Shown here: piece after piece, positions 62,019-64,000 of the stretch
Layout: each line of letters opens with the position of its first letter
Position numbering within the stretch: the stretch's first letter is position 1
Assembly: GCF_031453555.1 (NCBI RefSeq)
Contig: NZ_JAVIZM010000001.1
Location: 3,107,001-3,171,000 of the forward strand
Direction: 5' to 3'
DNA length: 64,000 nt
DNA from: Bacillus sp. SLBN-46
GTDB lineage: Bacteria > Bacillota > Bacilli > Bacillales > Cytobacillaceae
The notes under the pieces: generated by a model
The model's input: the letters and a program-made list of their open reading frames with translations, nothing else
Told to the model about the DNA's origin: nothing
Databases searched by the model: none
Position numbers and translations under genes: made by a program

Positions 62019-62408
62019 TTATTTTATTAAATCGGTACCATATGAATTATCGATGGCACAAAGCCATTCACCTTGTGCATTTTTCTTAAACACATAGGTT
62101 GCTTTTCTTTCCATAGAATACTCCGAATCCTTTTTGCTTTCGGCTTCGAGGAACGTTTGGGAAATCACTAACGCCGTGTCCCCTGCTTCTAAAATAATCA
62201 TTTCCCCTTGTGTAGGGACAATACTGTTATTAAAATATTTTGCTATGGCGATAAATGCTTTTTTTATTCCGTCTTTACCTCGAGCAATCATTTCAGGCTT
62301 TACAACCAAAATGGCATCATCGGTGTAGTAATTCATAAGTGTATCAAAATCTTCCTGCTTAATGGCCAAATCACACTTTTTGATTACCTCTTTCAATTCG
62401 TGTTCCAT
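62019..62408 (-). CDS. NTF2-like (SnoaL/DUF4440-type) protein
   Basis: A 129-aa protein of the nuclear-transport-factor-2 fold: [24 protein letters not shown], then [12 protein letters not shown], then [23 protein letters not shown], the standard order of DUF4440-type proteins. Members include ketosteroid isomerase-like enzymes and binding proteins, but no catalytic residues could be assigned. The ATG at 62408 follows GGTGGGG. Divergent from the MocR gene. Confidence 0.8.
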   Translation of the reverse strand: MEHELKEVIKKCDLAIKQEDFDTLMNYYTDDAILVVKPEMIARGKDGIKKAFIAIAKYFNNSIVPTQGEMIILEAGDTALVISQTFLEAESKKDSEYSMERKATYVFKKNAQGEWLCAIDNSYGTDLIK

Positions 62409-62557
62409 AACTTTCCCCACCTATGTATTTTTATAAAGTAAATTCGCTAAATAAAATCAATTCCCTTCCTTTTAACTAATACCTATGGAATGAATATTAA
62501 ATATAAAAAGGATACAATACTTTGTAGGAACTTAAATTCATTCAAAGGATGTAACAA

Positions 62558-63994
62558 ATGGAATGGAAACCGGATAGAGAATCTAAAAATCCCATTTATA
62601 AACAACTTGCAGAGTTTATTGAACAAGGTATCGCAGATGGCTATTTTCCGCCTGACAAACCCTTACCTTCTGAAAGAGGGTTGGCCAAAGAGCTTGGGGT
62701 CAATAGAAGCACTGTGGTTTCTGCCTATGACTTATTAGAAGCAAATGGCCTTATTGATCGAAATAGAGGCAGTGGAACAACAGTTAGCAAAGATATTTGG
62801 GGCATTACCAAGAAACGGATTCCTAGTTGGAACAGGTATATTGAGGCAGGTCCGTTTTTGCCCAATTTACCGGTAACCCAAAGATTACATAAAGAGACGG
62901 CAGAGCAAAATCTAATTAATTTGGCCAGTGGAGAATTGTCACAAGATCTTTTTCCATTGAGCTCACTTAGAGAGATAACTTCTAACCGATCCTTTATTGG
63001 AACCTTGGGGTATGACCATCCTCAAGGAAATCCAATTCTAAGAGAAACACTTACTAAACATGTTGAACAGTTTCGCAGCATAGAAACGGATCCATCATCG
63101 ATTTTAATTACCTCGGGGGCACAACAGGCATTGCATTTAGTTGTTCAATGTTTGTTAAAACCTGGTGACGCAGTAGCAATCGAGGATCCTTCGTATCATT
63201 ATAATCTGCCCGTATTTAAATCAGCAGGTATCAAAACTTATTTTTTAAAAGTGGGTAAGGACGGAATTAACCCCCGTGACATAACCGATTTATATAAAAA
63301 ACATAGAATACGGATGATTTTTTTAAATCCGATTTATCAAAACCCAACTGGCACCTTAATGTCAGAAAACAATCGAAAAAAAGTACTGGAAATATCGTCT
63401 GAATATGGAATTCCAGTTGTGGAGGATGATCCGTACAGTTTAACCTCTTTTTCAGGCGAAAAGATACAGACTCTAAAATCATTAGATCGTTATGGAAATG
63501 TTTTGTATATTAGCTCCCTTACCAAAATTATTGCTTCAGGTTTAAGAATTGGTTGGATTATAGGACCAAAAGCAGTTATTGAGAGATTGTCTGATGCAAA
63601 ACAGCAAGTCGATTTTGGGCATGCAAGTTATTCTCAATGGATAGCAAATGATTTTTTAGAATCTAGAGATTTTGAAAACCATCTTAATTACTTAGTTAAG
63701 CAATTAGAAAGTCGTAGAGATCAAATTGTTTTCAGTCTTCAGTCCATTTTAAAAGAAGAGGTTGATTTTCATGTTCCTGAAGGCGGTATCCATTTATGGT
63801 GCAGGATAAAAAAAGAATATAACGAAAATCAGTTGCTTGAAGAATCGATTAAAAGAGGAGTTATTTTTGTCCCTGGCTCAACCATGGGCTCTGAGAAAGG
63901 ATTCGTCCGCTTTACCTTTTCGAGGGAAAAAGAAGATAACATTCATGAAGGAATCAAACGGTTTGCTGATGCTCTTAATGCTGTTACCAGCTAA
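62558..63994 (+). CDS. MocR-type transcriptional regulator (GntR HTH plus aminotransferase)
   Basis: A 478-aa protein. Residues 1-75 are a GntR winged helix: PIYKQLAEFIEQGI, LPSERGLAKELGVNRSTV, LIDRNRGSGT. Residues 110-470 are an aspartate-aminotransferase-fold domain with the PLP-binding Lys in YISSLTKIIASGLRIG. MocR proteins control PLP, GABA or taurine-type metabolism by binding PLP and an amine. Here it is divergent from an NTF2-like gene and the target is unknown. The TAA is at 63992-63994, so it is complete. Confidence 0.9.
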   Translation: MEWKPDRESKNPIYKQLAEFIEQGIADGYFPPDKPLPSERGLAKELGVNRSTVVSAYDLLEANGLIDRNRGSGTTVSKDIWGITKKRIPSWNRYIEAGPFLPNLPVTQRLHKETAEQNLINLASGELSQDLFPLSSLREITSNRSFIGTLGYDHPQGNPILRETLTKHVEQFRSIETDPSSILITSGAQQALHLVVQCLLKPGDAVAIEDPSYHYNLPVFKSAGIKTYFLKVGKDGINPRDITDLYKKHRIRMIFLNPIYQNPTGTLMSENNRKKVLEISSEYGIPVVEDDPYSLTSFSGEKIQTLKSLDRYGNVLYISSLTKIIASGLRIGWIIGPKAVIERLSDAKQQVDFGHASYSQWIANDFLESRDFENHLNYLVKQLESRRDQIVFSLQSILKEEVDFHVPEGGIHLWCRIKKEYNENQLLEESIKRGVIFVPGSTMGSEKGFVRFTFSREKEDNIHEGIKRFADALNAVTS

Positions 63995-64000
63995 TTTTCA

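Overview
The window looks like a chromosome segment of a low-GC, spore-former-type Bacillaceae (Bacillus, Neobacillus or Cytobacillus-like). Evidence: AT-rich intergenic DNA, strong AGGAGG-type ribosome sites with frequent GTG/TTG starts, hairpin-plus-T-run terminators, and many Bacillus-type families (DUF3219, DUF2294, DUF1641, HelD, MocR, RpiR, PBP5-like carboxypeptidase). No rRNA, tRNA, CRISPR array or recognisable transposase was seen.

Layout. 0-3 kb: a glutaredoxin-like gene end, then an NAD-salvage operon on the minus strand (NrtR-type Nudix regulator, PnuC, NadR) with a palindromic operator. 3-11.5 kb: Ada-like zinc protein, an orphan ParA plus small partner, DUF3219, luciferase-like oxidoreductase, TPR protein, M20 dipeptidase, J-domain protein, GNAT and RraB proteins, separated by several dispersed hairpin repeats. 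11.7-17.3 kb: a formate dehydrogenase locus (FdhD, DUF2294, DUF1641, catalytic subunit broken by a one-base frameshift, formate/nitrite channel with a leader hairpin). 17.7-26.2 kb: a rearranged accessory locus. An intact DUF4062-NACHT-TPR STAND protein converges on a two-gene operon of a lone RyR-domain protein and a membrane TrkA-N/RyR protein. Remnants of a second STAND gene, a coiled-coil gene and an FAD oxidase gene lie around it. This is a candidate conflict/immune system. 26.3-29.6 kb: frameshifted HelD and a nitroreductase.

29.7-40.6 kb: a long minus-strand operon preceded by a near-perfect sigma-54 promoter, a palindromic candidate enhancer site and a sigma-54 activator gene. It encodes an aldehyde dehydrogenase, a decarboxylating beta-hydroxyacid dehydrogenase, an SDR, a complete ECF vitamin transporter, a P1 (DmpA-like) amidase and an M20 hydrolase. 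The enzyme classes match, step for step, the biochemically known pantothenate degradation route (pantothenase, pantoate 4-dehydrogenase, aldopantoate dehydrogenase, dimethylmalate dehydrogenase). I propose a vitamin B5 catabolic operon; this is inference.

40.8-44.5 kb: double-GNAT protein, a secreted ThuA-like protein, an acetamidase-family enzyme. 44.7-50.8 kb: the most unusual DNA, an integron-cassette-like array. Small, mostly minus-strand genes (tiny membrane proteins, SMI1-like, GNAT, zinc-ribbon, CoaB-like, nucleotidyltransferase) are separated by a recurring module of two palindromic GTTAG/CTAAC boxes around an intrinsic terminator. The whole array is flanked by an inverted repeat of about 26 bp. 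No recombinase is in the window.

50.9-64 kb: a soluble GAF-PAS histidine kinase with a 66-residue companion ending in CIVGG, threonine aldolase, quinone oxidoreductase, DUF3949, a Cys-rich pentapeptide protein, a PBP5-like carboxypeptidase with KPG in place of KTG, small ORFs, a GNAT protein, a divergent GH1 6-phospho-beta-glucosidase/RpiR pair, an NTF2-like protein and a complete MocR regulator at the right edge.
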